From positions 781,173 through 825,996 of the forward strand of contig BFEA01000311.1 of NCBI GenBank assembly GCA_003427395.1: a stretch of DNA of 44,824 bases, written 5' to 3'. The translations under genes were made by a program, and so were the position numbers. Source of the DNA: Chara braunii (lineage: Eukaryota; Streptophyta; Charophyceae; Charales; Characeae). This document shows, one piece after another, positions 28,188 to 38,220 of the stretch. The notes under the pieces were generated by a model. That model saw nothing but the letters and a program-made list of their open reading frames with translations, ran no database searches and was not told the origin of the DNA. Numbering within the stretch: the first letter of the stretch is position 1; each line of letters begins with the position of its first letter.

Positions 28188-28289
28188 TTTTTTTTTTTTT
28201 TTTTTTTTCCCGATGGACCACGGATCAGATATTAAACTGATCAGAACAGATACTACACTTGATCTTAGCCAAAAGGCCGAGAAAGGTAT
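28188..28289 (-). pseudogene. U2 snRNA retropseudogene, best copy, poly(A) tail
   Basis: On the minus strand the U2 part (28209-28289, 81 nt) starts ATACCTTTCTCGGCC, includes GTGTAGTATCTGTTC (branch-site recognition sequence intact) and ends GGTCCATCGGG. It is then followed by 21 A residues (T run 28188-28208). The Sm site and the 3' half are absent. The 13-mer TGACGCAGCACAA lies at 28173-28185, beside the tail, and again at 28383-28395. Confidence 0.85.
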
Positions 28290-28315
28290 TCCCTCACGCC
28301 GCCAGCCTTTTTTCC

Positions 28316-28405
28316 TAAGGAACATCAAACCGTTCTGTGACCTCCACCTTCCACTCCACCTAAGGAACATCAAACCGTTCTGTGACGCAGCACAACTTCC
28401 CTCCT
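28316..28405. repeat. 45-bp tandem duplication
   Basis: TAAGGAACATCAAACCGTTC starts at 28316 and 28361, followed by TGTGAC and CTCCACCTTCCACTC in partly shared order. It lies at the 5' side of the U2 relic. Confidence 0.8.
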
Positions 28406-28429
28406 CCACCTTCCACTCTTCTTCTCCTC

Positions 28430-28883
28430 TTTAGCATCTTCATCTTCTTCTCCTCCTCCTCATCCTCTTAATCTTCGTCCTCCTCTCCTCTTCATCTCCG
28501 TCCTCCTCTCTTCTTATCTTTTCCTCCTCGGCTCCCCTTCTTTTGTTGTGTTTTCTGGAAGAAAAGTACGAAAACGTCGAACAGTCCCCGACTCTTTTTC
28601 TCCTCCTCAGCATCTTCTTCTTCTCCACCTCTGCGTCTTCTTCTCCTCCTCCACCTCCTCATCCTCTTCTTCATCATCCTCTCCTCTTCTTATCTTTTCC
28701 TTATCCACTCCCTTATTTCTCCTCCTCAGTCCCCGAAAACGTCGAACAGTCCCCGACTCTTTTTCTCCTTACACCTCCACGAACACCCCCACCCGTAAAC
28801 GTCGAACAGTCCTCGAAAACGTCGAACAGTCCCTGAAAACGTCGAACAGTCCCCGACTCTTTTTCTCCTTACACCTCCACTAA
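28430..28883. repeat. pyrimidine-rich block with AAACGTCGAACAGTC minisatellite
   Basis: Long CTTCTCCTCC-type tracts surround five copies of AAACGTCGAACAGTC (about 28571, 28738, 28796, 28818, 28837). Three are extended by CCCGACTCTTTTTCTCC. Open frames of about 100 codons here are products of the repeat and skewed composition. Confidence 0.75.
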
Positions 28884-29261
28884 CTATTTCTCCTCCTCAG
28901 CATCCAACACCTCCACTAACACCCCCACCCCCCCAGATTTCCAGTTGTACGACCTGGTTCGATCCGGTCCGGTTGCATCCAGGCCAGTCCAACCGGCCGG
29001 TTGCCGGCCCAACACTGACCTAAAGAGAATTATTCCATACGAGTACGCATCACACCCCAACCACGGGCTACACAGGTGATTCGAAAGCACGGCCTCCTAG
29101 TGTACAAATGTGGGTTTCTCTCAGCATCGGATAGTCTGGTGATATAAGGCTGAGATTGGCATGTCCAACTCGGACAATGCAGCAGGCAGATTCACAGTTC
29201 AGTGCTAATCATCCAGTCAGAACTAATCCGTCGGTGTGTTTGTGTCTGCTCCAGTGCGTGT
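28884..29261. other. no gene seen
   Basis: CCGGTTGCATCC and CCGGCCGGTTGCCGG give a GC-rich patch at 28960-29010. Otherwise unrecognised. Confidence 0.4.
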
Positions 29262-29525
29262 GCAGTGTAAAGAATTACAAAACATCTTACCACTCACCAA
29301 ATCTGCAAAATGAGAACGAATCTTCCTCTAGAACGTGGAAAGATACAGGATCATGATTCTTGTCTTTTGTGCATGTGGTGTGTGTTGGTTGTGTAATGAA
29401 TTACCAAACATCGAGCCTCGCTCAGCCACTCAACAAATCTGCAAAATGAGGGTGAATCTTCCCCTAGACCGTGGAAAGATACAGGACCATAATTCTTGTC
29501 TTTTGTGCATGTGGTAAGTGCTGGA
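29262..29525. repeat. 136-bp tandem duplication of a foldback element
   Basis: CAAATCTGCAAAATGAG starts at 29298 and 29434. Each unit contains CTAGA.CGTGGAAAGATACAGG and TTCTTGTCTTTTGTGCATG, the core of the GCCTCGCTCCACTAC family. Flanking GTGTAA.GAATTAC.AAACAT is duplicated too, so the duplication includes DNA outside the element. Confidence 0.8.
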
Positions 29526-29817
29526 GAGAGGTCATCCCCAAATCCATCCCTTCCCATCATGGGTACCTAGGATTAAGATTTTGACGATTCTGGATTTTAG
29601 AAAAAGAAACATGAAAAAAGGAAAAATCGTTTAAAAACTGACATGAGCGTCCTCTTCTACTCGATGGGTGCCACTTGTCCAGATCAACGCCTCTCTGAGT
29701 CCACACAGGGCATGTCCAGATGTGTCCAGATACGCACCCAGTGTCACCATTCACTTTCCCTTTCCTTCTTTTCTTGGGAAGCGATAGAAGGGATGGACAA
29801 GAGACTGGCAAAAGACC
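29526..29817. other. no gene seen
   Basis: Unrecognised sequence. Confidence 0.4.
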
Positions 29818-29975
29818 AACTGCCTTAGCTCAGTTACTACACCACTAAACTGTTCAAATCCAGATGCCATCAGATGAACAGAATAACATCATTCTGAATT
29901 ACCTAGGGCCTGTCAGTTCTAGAAGGGGGGGGGGGAGGAAATGGTGATATCTAGGTCATCACCCTTGGGGAAAAA
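29818..29975 (+). mobile_element. tRNA-derived SINE
   Basis: CTGCCTTAGCTCAGTTACTAC (A box), AACTGTTCAAATCCAG (B box; spacing shortened by a deletion that removes the CAGACC segment), then GAATTACCTAGGGCCTGTCA and GGTGATATCTAGGTCATC. G-rich and A-rich runs follow. Confidence 0.7.
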
Positions 29976-31470
29976 AGAAAAAGAAAAAGAGATGTAGAAG
30001 ACTGGTGCAGCTTGGGACCCCGCAGTTTCCCAAGGACCAAGTGAATGTGTTTTTTCTCTTTTTATCCTAAAAAAAAAAAAAAAAACTACACTACATTCTC
30101 CTCTCAAGCTCTTTTTGCGTAGTATCTGTCTGATCAGTTTAATATCTCTCAATTTCTCAAATTCTTTTTGCCTTTCACTACCTACCTGTTTTCCTCAAAA
30201 GCGCCAGTACTGGGCGACCTGTTTTTTTTTTTTTTAATTAACCGGGTGGGGCTTCACTACCATCACTACCCTGGATCATACGACACTGGCTGACCTTCCA
30301 AAAAAAAACAAAAAACAAAACAAAAAAAACTTAAAAAAGCCATCACTACCTTTCTCAGTGTTGGGAAAAACGGGAATGTACGTCACACGACTCACACCGC
30401 ATTTCTCGGGGTGTGGATGAGGCTTGGGCAAAAGAAAAAGTTTGGGCCCTACGGGCCTGTTTGTAAGCAAAAAACAAGGAAAAAAAAGAGGGGACTCCTA
30501 CGCGAAGCAAAATGTCAGGGGGAACATGAGGGAGCTGCACCCACCAGTAGGTGCGATACCTGCTACAGCAGGTGGGCGATTCCAGCCAGGGGTCGGCCGG
30601 TAGCATCAGGACCGAGCTTCTTCGATGGGCCAGTCACTGTGCCTCCCCTCTGGTCCCCTCCCCCTATGAGCATCAGCAGTCTCTGCTCAATGCCACTCGG
30701 GGGGAGGGGGGGGGGGCAACGGCATATCTCTAGGTGGCTTGAGCACGGATGTGGCTGCTACGGGGTTCCCCGTAATACTATAACGACAATAGAAAAGCCC
30801 TGACAGGCCGTCCTGTCCAAATTCGACAGGTAATTGAATTGGTTGGGCCTTTAAAAAGAAAAAAGAAAAAAACGTCGGGGTGGAGGCGGTGAATGAGTTG
30901 TGCTCACACCAAAACTCCCGCGGACGTATCTGACAGCTATTGTGTCCAGTTTTGGGTTTCGTCGTTTTTGTTTTTGTTTTCCTTCTTTTGTTTCTTTTGG
31001 TGCCCTGCCAGTGAGGCAGGGCGCAGTTCACAGGCTGCTGACAGTTATGTGGAGGAGGGCCTACCCACACTACTACTTCGCAGAACGTATGAACCCACTT
31101 TACCTGCCTAGTTCAGTTTCAATATCTTCTTTTTCTTTTTTATTCACATGTAGACCTGACACCCCTGCCATAACGCCCTCATCGGGGGCATACTCACACT
31201 ACTACTTTGGGACAATATCCACCTGGCATCACGTCCGAAGGGGTGTTGTTTTCACTTTGTTTTCCATGTGGATGTGAGCACGTCGCTGGAACTCCGTGCT
31301 TGTTCTTTTTTTTTTCTTTTCGGGAGCTTGTTCTTTTCTGAAAGTCTGGGTATGTTTTTTTTTTCCATTTTTCGAAAGAGTACCACAACAAAAGCAAACC
31401 GAGGCTCGGCAAAACTCGGCGCGCAGTGAAAATAAGGGTCGGCACAAACAGGCTCGGATGTAGTGGTGGT
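29976..31470. other. no gene seen
   Basis: Many homopolymers (A17 at 30069, T13 at 30222, A-rich 30300-30335, G-run 30700). CGAAAGAGTACCACAAC and CGGCAAAACTCGGCGCGCAG at 31374-31426, ending GTGGTGGTTTAA, look like the right half of a decayed TTAA element that abuts the next one. Confidence 0.4.
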
Positions 31471-31656
31471 TTAAACCGCCGCTACATGGGCACCTTGGCC
31501 ACGGGTCCGGCACCTCAAATTCTGGAGGCACGAAACGAAAACGGAGCTGCCGATCGAATTTATCAACGGCGGGCCCAGCGTTTGAATTTTTGGCCTCGTT
31601 TTCTTGTGGCGACAAGTTTTGGACTGCAAGGCTTGGACCGTGTACTTGTGGTTTAA
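31471..31656. mobile_element. TTAA-family element
   Basis: TTAAACCGCCGCTACATGGG at the left and GTGTACTTGTGGTTTAA at the right, each with TTAA. The body GCCACGGGTCCGGCACC and CTGCAAGGCTTGGACC is related to 27663. Confidence 0.65.
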
Positions 31657-31659
31657 TAG

Positions 31660-31745
31660 CGAGAGCGGTAAGAGCAGCCACTCCTAGTAGGTCACCGCCA
31701 GTCGCTCCATCTATTGGTGGGGAGTTTCACCTGCTGGAAATCAGA
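31660..31745 (-). repeat. GCAGGTGCAGCTCCCC dispersed motif, longer copy
   Basis: On the minus strand TTTCCAGCAGGTGAAACTCC, CCACCAATAGATGGAGC and CTACTAGGAGTGGCTGCTC; the same order occurs in the copy at 44167-44245. This shows the repeat is at least 80 bp long. Confidence 0.55.
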
Positions 31746-32090
31746 TCCAGCATCCCTTGGAACATAGTATGATGGAAACAAAATGTCCCAAAAGTCAGGC
31801 CCTCCTCCGGTGGGCCTCGAGAATTGACGAGGGGCCATTTCTTGCCTAAAGGAAATATTGAATTTTCCCATCAAGTACGTATCCCACCAACCAGCCCTGC
31901 AGGCAGGCCGGTACGTCTAAAGTGTGGCCTCTGTGCGCATAGACTGAGTGATTCAATGATCTCCTTATCATACCAGCTTAACCAGCCGACCAGAAAAGGA
32001 AAACTAACTACCTTTTAATTTTCATATATCGTCTCGTGAACGACTTCACAGGTTGTCGCAGACTGTGAATATGATGACATGAACTTATTG
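31746..32090. other. no gene seen
   Basis: Unrecognised sequence. Confidence 0.4.
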
Positions 32091-32258
32091 GCCTCTCCAC
32101 ACTACTCGCAAAGCGTGAAAACACCGAAGAGTTGCAAGTGCATCTTCACATAGAAGGTTGAAAGATACATCTGCCATTATGAATAGTGGCGGCAATGCAT
32201 CTTGCCACATTCTATGTGAAGATGCACTCCCACTATTTTGCAGTTTGTGCAGCAAGGC
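32091..32258. mobile_element. GCCTCGCTCCACTACTC-type foldback
   Basis: GCCTCTCCACACTACTCGC and TTTGTGCAGCAAGGC are decayed inverted ends. The inner arms GTGCATCTTCACATAGAA and TTCTATGTGAAGATGCAC are a strong inverted repeat. A core palindrome near GCCATTATGAATAGTGGC resembles the 17413 unit. Confidence 0.65.
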
Positions 32259-32312
32259 ACTATATCTAGGTATTTCGTTCTATTTTCCTATCTGTCTAAA
32301 CACAAAATGCAA

Positions 32313-32467
32313 CAGGGGCGAGTCCTGCTAGCAAAGACAGATTCAGGATTGGATTTTAGCAGAGATCTGGAAAAGCAGATCAATCCCGATTTTCTGCACC
32401 TTTCCACAAACATGTTCACATTCAGGCACCTAATCCAATCCTCTCTGCTTGTGGGACCTCAACCCAG
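32313..32467. mobile_element. GGCGAGGTCCCACTAG foldback
   Basis: CAGGGGCGAGTCCTGCTAGC and GGATTGGATT at the left; CACCTAATCCAATCCTC and GTGGGACCTCAACCC at the right. The central GCAGATCAATCCCGATTTTC also occurs at 40440. Confidence 0.65.
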
Positions 32468-32867
32468 GTGAACCACGAAGATGGTATCGCAGGTGGACAC
32501 CTTTTTCGTTCTTTTTCTTTTTTGCCGAAAAAGAAGGGAGTCCCTACCATTGCCACAACCAGTAGAATCTATTTCGATCTGTTTGGAAAACAGTTTACAC
32601 GTATCAAGATCAACGCCCAGATCTAACTTAGATGCTATATATAAAAAAAAAAAAAAAAAAAGATCAACGCCCGGAAACACGAATGATCCAGGCGGGCAAG
32701 TGCAACCTCACCCCAGTAGGCCAGTACAACAGTACATCCAACTGCTTGCTCTTGCAATTGTTTCGCTCTTCCCAATGGGAAAGCCAATGCCTTTATTAAT
32801 TTATTCACCAGGATAAGAAGCGAAAAAGAGAACACTGGGCCTTCAGAGGACGCAGACGAGAAATCTA
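32468..32867. other. no gene seen
   Basis: AAGATCAACGCCC occurs at 32607 and 32660 on either side of an A20 tract (32641-32660), consistent with a small A-tailed duplication or insertion. Confidence 0.4.
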
Positions 32868-32926
32868 TGAAACAAACAAACAAACAAACAAACAAACCAA
32901 CAAACAAACAAACAAACAAACAAAAA
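32868..32926. repeat. AAAC microsatellite
   Basis: About fourteen copies of CAAA with one CCAA interruption. Confidence 0.92.
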
Positions 32927-32959
32927 AGAACAAAACCAGGGAGAAGGGAATCAACAATG

Positions 32960-33077
32960 GGTCTCTCTCCACTACATAACACTCTACATGCATTTGGTCG
33001 CTTTCTGGACACGATGCACTTATCCGAATGCAACTAGTCCAAAAAACGTCCAAATGCATGTCGAGTGTAGCGAGGCC
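32960..33077. mobile_element. foldback related to 10417
   Basis: CTCTCTCCACTACATAACAC and GAGTGTAGCGAGGCC at the ends, ACATGCATTTGGTCGCTTTC at the left and CGTCCAAATGCATGTC at the right. Confidence 0.6.
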
Positions 33078-33651
33078 AAGGGTCTTGCTCCACTACACTA
33101 GACTCCAAAATTCGAGAGTTCTGCCTCGCTTCACTAACACTAGAGAAACCACCAAAAACTGTGTGTCGAGTGCTGTCAGAAAGTACTCTCGAAAAGCACT
33201 TTGGAGTCCTCTAGAGTTCCCCGCCTGCAGCACCTGTCGAGTCCAGTGTCCTCCGTTCTCTTCTAGAAACGGTGCCGAAATTTGTCAGTTTACCGCAAGT
33301 CTGGGTGGACAGACCAGCCTCACCGTGTCGTGTTGTGGAATAGGGCTGCTGTAGACACTGGAGAGTGCAGCCCCACATCTTTCCATGTAGCAGAAAATCA
33401 TTCTCAATTTGTAGATTTGGAGAGTGGTTGCCTCGCTCCACTACACTGTAGTCTACTTTCAACTGTCAGAGAGTCCATTGAGAGGCTCCCATAGATGTTT
33501 TGTCAAAAAAAAAAAAAGAAAAAAAAAAGGAGAGAGTAGCGCCCTATAGTGTAAGTGGAGCGAGGCATACTTTTTTCGGGAGTCCGACAACCCTCAGCGA
33601 ACTCTGGACATTCTTCTAGAGTCTAGCGTAGTGGAGTGACACCCCAATTCA
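33078..33651. other. mosaic of GCCTCGCTCCACTAC-type ends
   Basis: CTTGCTCCACTACACTAGAC, CTGCCTCGCTTCACTAAC, TGCCTCGCTCCACTACACTG, AAGTGGAGCGAGGCAT and CTAGCGTAGTGGAGTGAC occur within 600 bp. Nested or partly deleted foldbacks are likely, but I cannot pair the ends reliably. Confidence 0.45.
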
Positions 33652-33776
33652 TCGCGCCTCGCTCCACTACTCACCTATTCTGCAAAATGAACAATAAATC
33701 TTCAGCTAGAACATGGAAAGATACTCCGCCATATTATTTTGTGTTTTGTGCATGTGGCGAGTAGTGCAAGGAGGCC
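33652..33776. mobile_element. GCCTCGCTCCACTACTC foldback
   Basis: GCGCCTCGCTCCACTACTCA and GCGAGTAGTGCAAGGAGGCC are inverted ends. The core CTAGAACATGGAAAGATAC and TTTGTGCATGTGG is the family signature. Confidence 0.72.
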
Positions 33777-33935
33777 CATGGGCTTCACTCCACCACTATC
33801 CACTCCATGATTTTCAAGAGTGGGGCTCAGCTGCACCGGCTGTCGATTTTCAACTATGCAAAGTTGATATCCAGCAGTCAGAAAGATTCATTGACGAGGG
33901 GCTCTGAAAAACACAGGAGTCTTCACCAGTGAACC

Positions 33936-34126
33936 TTCAAACCACCAGTACTTCGGAGCCACTTTTCCCCAAGTGCCTGAAACACCGTGCGCACCCAAAA
34001 AAGACAAACCGGCATGGGTCTCCCCTTTCGGCTAGCGCCGCCAGCCATTTCGCTCCGGACGCAGAGTCACGAAAGTTGCGCCGCAATTCTGAAAAATTAG
34101 CTGGGAAACGCTCTGTGGTGGTTTAA
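33936..34126. mobile_element. TTAA-family element, second body type
   Basis: TTCAAACCACCAGTACTTCG (left TTAA mutated) and CTGTGGTGGTTTAA (right). The body has GTGCCTGAAACACC, GGCTAGCGCCGCCAGCC and CGAAAGTTGCGCC, matching the copy at 41646. Confidence 0.65.
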
Positions 34127-34622
34127 TCAAGGTACCGCCCATGCAGCCTCCGTTTGGGAGAGTTGGCCGCATGTCAGAACCCAGCTGTGAATTTATTTCT
34201 TTGTCCTGATGTACTCGGAGGGGGGGGGCAAAAGCGACTGTATCAAGTGTGAGAAAATCAGGAGTCGGCAGCTCAAGTGTTTCAGAGAGCAAACGTTTTA
34301 GAGAGTCTGACAACTCTCACCCTCTTCTTGATCTTCAATCGAATCAACAGTCGAGGAGCGAGGACCAATGTTTCTTTGTTTCTTTTTTTTGGGGGGGGGA
34401 GGGAAGGGGTGAGGGGGAGAGAAGGGCAGGTCGGGGGAGGGGCGGGAGGGGCAGAGTGGACATCATCCATGGCAGGTACTCACCTTTTTTGCTTTTTTTT
34501 TTTTTTTTTTAACTCCCAGAGGGGTACCCACCAGGTAATCATGATTGGTAAGGGTAGGCCCAGTTTTCCAATGTTTGTGTCAGTTGGCATGAGCCCATCC
34601 TGTTTTATCCCAGATTCCCGCC
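34127..34622. other. no gene seen
   Basis: A G-rich tract (34389-34455) and a T20 run (34492-34510). Open frames follow the composition. Confidence 0.4.
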
Positions 34623-35171
34623 CAGATTCCCGAACTTGTCGACAAATCTGGGAAAATGTTTGGGTTGGGGCTACACACGTGGTACAATGGCAATGACAGT
34701 AGGAAGCAAGGCTTTAAACCTTCCAGAACGTTGGCCCAGCCTTGTGGACAACTCATTCACTGCCTACGAAAATTTTGCAGGCTCGGGGCGACAGCACCAC
34801 AATGGCTGGCAGCGCCAGTCAAAAACGAAAAATAGTGCACCCCTGGCGGTTCAGAAAAGCTTGGCACGGAGCAGAAGGCCAAGCCAGTTTTACGCCAGAT
34901 TCCCAAACTTTCTCGACAAATCTTGGAAAATGTTTGGGCTGGGCTACAATGGCAATGACAGTAGGAAGCAAGGCTTTAAACCGCCAGTACACGGCCCCAG
35001 CCTTGTGAAGAAATCTTTCACTGCCTTCGAAAATTTCGGCAATTCAGGGCTACCGGACCACAATGGCTGGCAGCGCCAGACAGAAAAGAAAAAAAAAGTG
35101 TGCCACTGGCGGTTCAGAAAACATTGGGACGCAGTGGAAGGCCGCCACGCCCGGGTGTACTGGTGGTTTAA
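34623..35171. repeat. 273-bp tandem duplication containing TTAA elements
   Basis: CAGATTCCC.AACTT.TCGAC starts at 34623 and 34896. Each unit reads AATGGCAATGACAGTAGGAA, GCAAGGCTTTAAACC, CACAATGGCTGGCAGCG and CTGGCGGTTCAGAAAA. A TTAA element starts inside each unit (34714 and 34976). The second is complete to 35171; the first lost its right end at the duplication join. A 187-codon frame across this block is an artefact. Confidence 0.85.
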
Positions 35172-35369
35172 ACCCCACCATTACCTTTCTCAGCTATAAA
35201 CGTCAAGCCTAAAATCGCCCTGAGCGCCGAAAAAAAATGAACCCCCACAGGACCCATTTTGGCTGGCGCTGCCAGCCATTTCCGTCCGGTAGCACTGAAC
35301 CCCGCGCCGGCCTCCCGCGTTACCCGGCGCGTCTCAGCAAAATAGCGGGGAAAGGTACTGCTGGTTTAA
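35168..35369. mobile_element. TTAA-family element, sharing TTAA with its neighbour
   Basis: TTAAACCCCACCATTACC (left) begins in the same TTAA that ends the 34976 element. The right end is GGTACTGCTGGTTTAA. The central GGCTGGCGCTGCCAGCC is at about 35270. Confidence 0.65.
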
Positions 35370-37104
35370 GGCGGACCGAGTCGTGAAACATTTTGTCTCA
35401 ACAGAGCACGGATAGCACCAGTGTCTCCTGAGCATTACTCCTGAGCATTCGTCGCGAGTCCACACTCTGTTATGAGTGCAATACGAGCACGTGAAGGGTC
35501 CATTTCCAGAGTTCAAAATCTGCTGAGTGCGATGTGAGCACAGTAAGAGTCCCTTCCCTTAGGGAAAACAAGGTAAAGCAGAACAAGGGAGGCATAGATT
35601 TTAGTGTTTTGGCAGGGACGACACATCAAACGAAGTGCAATGGCCCACCACAAAACCTCCCTTCATCCCCCCTCAGGAAAAGAAAGAGAAAAAAAAAAAA
35701 AAAAAAGAGAGAAAAAACCTGCACCACAGCAGCTGAAAGAAAGCCAGGTAGCAAAAACAATTCAGGTCATTTGACAGGCAAGACAGCGGGGGGCGAGGGG
35801 AAGGGGGGAAGGGGGTAGGGGGAACAGACGAAAAGTGGCACCACTGCAGTTACACCAGATGCTGCTGTCACTGACGCCCTGTACCCCTTCTTTTCCACAG
35901 GGAAACTTACGTGTAAGTAGCTATTACATCCATACATATATAACAAAAAAATGGTGTCTACCTCCGCCAAAGGACAGCAAGACACACCCCGGTAGCATCA
36001 CACACTTCCCTTGTGCGATAAAAATAGACGATAGAACATTATAACTTGCGATTCCCCTTCAATACAAAAGTTTTACTTTTCCAATTAATCATTTCCATAA
36101 TTTTCTTCACTTTTTTACTGTTTTTCCCCTTCACCATTTGTTCAAATTTCTCCATTCAAATGAAATAATGAAGTTAAGGAAGAAAAACAAAGGGGGAAAA
36201 AAAAAAAAAAAAAACTTCCCCCATCAATACCTATGAGGAAGAAAGTATGAGGGCAATATCTGCCCCAGGGCCTAAGGAACAAAGCATAAGGAGAGTACCT
36301 ACCTAACAGGCGGAGAGAGCATGTATTTCACACCTGGCAGATTATTGTAGCAGCACCCGAGGGATTTTGCACCGAAATGGATAATTTGGGGGCTATAAGG
36401 GCAGTTCTATAACAAATCCTACACCTAGGCCCCTCCTCCTCTATTTTTCTTTTCCTCTTTATTTTAATTGGTTGACAGACTCCCAGCAAGTCCATGCAAT
36501 CAAAAAAGGACAACACTAAACAGCCTCATCGCTCTCAGGGCCTCATCAGATTATTGTGAATTATTATCTTATAAATTGATTTTCTCATTTCTTTATTTAC
36601 TGAACAAATTTGCTTCCGCCTAAAGGGAACAGAATTTATAACTCAACAGATACAATGATTTTTTGTCAGCCGTCAGATAGCACGCACACCCTGCCCTGCC
36701 ACCCCACTCTCCCCTCAGGGTACACAATCGCAAGCGCAGGAACTTCGGACCCCATCGCAAAATCAAGCAGCTCAATATCGCATAATATAATTCAACAAAG
36801 GCCTAGTTTGCTTTCTTCTCTTCACATCTGTTATGTAACTGGAGTTCTCTCCAGAAACGGAAAAGGGGGGGAAAAAAAAAGAAAGGGAAACGAAGAGCAA
36901 AGAAAGACCTAAAAATAGACACTGGCAGCCAATGAGCCTCTGGCATGTTGGGTACCGTACAAACAATTATGTTCATAAATCCTGGTTTCAAATCCCCTTG
37001 GCCTCATTCCCACCCTCATGCAGTCTTTCTCTCACTCCACCTGGCCATCCCCAACAGCACAGCTAACACCTTTCCCAAAATTGTTGGCTATTAGACACCC
37101 CCGT
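35370..37104. other. sparse region, no gene assigned
   Basis: One of the longest stretches without recognised elements. It has A/T-rich and purine runs (35685-35715, 35788-35822, 36198-36212). A strong splice-acceptor-like CTTCTTTTCCACAG (35887-35900) is followed 12 nt later by a donor-like GTAAGT (35913). No domain is recognisable. Confidence 0.4.
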
Positions 37105-37400
37105 AATGTATACACAAGCATAACGGGGGTTCGAGTCCCCCAATGACCCTTTCGATGGGGCATTACCCCTCACTGATGCTGTACAGGGGGGAATCAGGGT
37201 CATATAGTACCCAGCTTCCACGTTGTAGACCAGAAATGCCAGGTCCACAATGTGCCTTCAGGCACTCAAAGGTGGGGTTACAAGTCCACTCAATCAACCA
37301 TTAGAGGGGGGGCACATGCCTTCACTTAGGCTGTGCAGAGCAGGCCCAGGGTCTTGTAGTGTCCAGCTTCGGCACGCAGGCAAAAATTGTCTGCAGAATA
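37105..37400. repeat. tRNA-like repeat, two diverged tandem copies
   Basis: GGGGGTTCGAGTCCCCC (37125-37141) is a perfect T-arm with a 5-bp stem and 7-nt loop. A decayed version, GTGGGGTTACAAGTCCACTC, lies at about 37270. Downstream parts correspond (CACTGATGCTGTACAGG with CACTTAGGCTGTGCAGAG; CAGGGTCATATAGTACCCAG with CAGGGTCTTGTAGTGTCCAG). No complete tRNA cloverleaf is present. Confidence 0.5.
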
Positions 37401-37417
37401 GAACCGAAAGGTCCAAC

Positions 37418-37570
37418 GAGCCTACCTCAGTTGGTACACACATGAACTGTTGAAACACAGACCTGAGTACAAGTTCCCAGTGTGGGACTACATACACGGT
37501 ACCCATGAAATAGAAAGAACTTGTTTCTTAATCACCTGGGGCCGATCAGATCCGAGATGAGGCTGTCGCC
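37418..37570 (+). mobile_element. tRNA-derived SINE
   Basis: GAGCCTACCTCAGTTGGTAC (A box), ATGAACTGTTGAAACACAG and ACCTGAGTACAAGTTCCC (decayed B box), then AATCACCTGGGGCCGATCAG. It abuts a TTAA element at 37572. Confidence 0.7.
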
Positions 37571-37571
37571 C

Positions 37572-37755
37572 TTAAACCAACCAGTACTGGGTCCATACAT
37601 CGGCCTTGGGCCTTTGACGTTAACAACCCGTGTTTTGGGACCACAATGGTTTGCGGTGCCAGCCAAGAGCAAAAAAAAAAAATCACGCTGGCGGTTCAAC
37701 AAAGCTCGGTGCGCAAGGCGTTTGGCGCACCGGAAGAAAGTGGCCTGGAGGTTCA
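37572..37755. mobile_element. TTAA-family element
   Basis: TTAAACCAACCAGTACTGGG at the left and GGCCTGGAGGTTCAAACC at the right (TTAA decayed). The body has GGGACCACAATGGTTTGCGG, TGCCAGCC and CTGGCGGTTCAACAAAGCTC. Confidence 0.6.
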
Positions 37756-37817
37756 AACCACCGCCACCTTTCACAGGCAAACTGGAAACCTCCTAAGATG
37801 CAGTATAACCTTTACCA

Positions 37818-38220
37818 CATTCTTTGTATGTCGGGCGCCACTGGACCAAAACAGCTGGCAGCGCCAGCTAGAACAAAACAAAAAAAGATAGACGCGCTCG
37901 TGCTTCGGCAAAAAGAGCCTCGGAGCTACTGTTGGTTCAAAAGAAAAATAAACAAAAGAACGGTTCACAGCACCACTTCGGGCCCTCAAAGTGGATATAA
38001 CCACTACTAACCCAACGACTAGCACATTCTTTGAATGCCAGGCGCCGATGGACCAAAACGGCTGGCAGCGCCAGCCAGAACAAAACAAAAAATAGACGCG
38101 CTCGTGCTTCGGCAAAAAGAGGCTCGGACTGGTGGTTTAAAAGAAAAAGAAACAAACAAACGCTTCACAGCGCCATTTCGGGCCCTCAAAGCGGGTTACC
38201 ACTACTAACCGAACGGCTGG
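37818..38220. repeat. 217-bp tandem duplication of a TTAA-family body
   Basis: CATTCTTTG.ATG starts at 37818 and 38035. Both units share TGGACCAAAACGGCTGGCAG (one base differs in unit 1), GACGCGCTCGTGCTTCGGCA, TTCACAGC and CGGGCCCTCAAAG. Unit 2 keeps GGACTGGTGGTTTAA where unit 1 is decayed. Confidence 0.82.

Noticed and set aside
28209-28289. Functional U2 snRNA gene
   Set aside because: The RNA is cut off near nucleotide 80, lacks the Sm site and 3' stem-loops, and is followed by poly(A).
28543-28883. Two overlapping frames of about 100 codons in the pyrimidine-rich block
   Set aside because: Skewed composition and a minisatellite keep several frames open at once.
34636-35199. 187-codon plus-strand open frame, the longest in the window
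   Set aside because: It spans a 273-bp tandem duplication made of TTAA elements; the repeated peptide follows the DNA repeat, and no domain is visible.
36520-36556. Second hammerhead core (minus-strand CTGATGAGGCCCTGAGAGC)
   Set aside because: GAAAC is absent (GATGA instead) and no stems I or III are visible.
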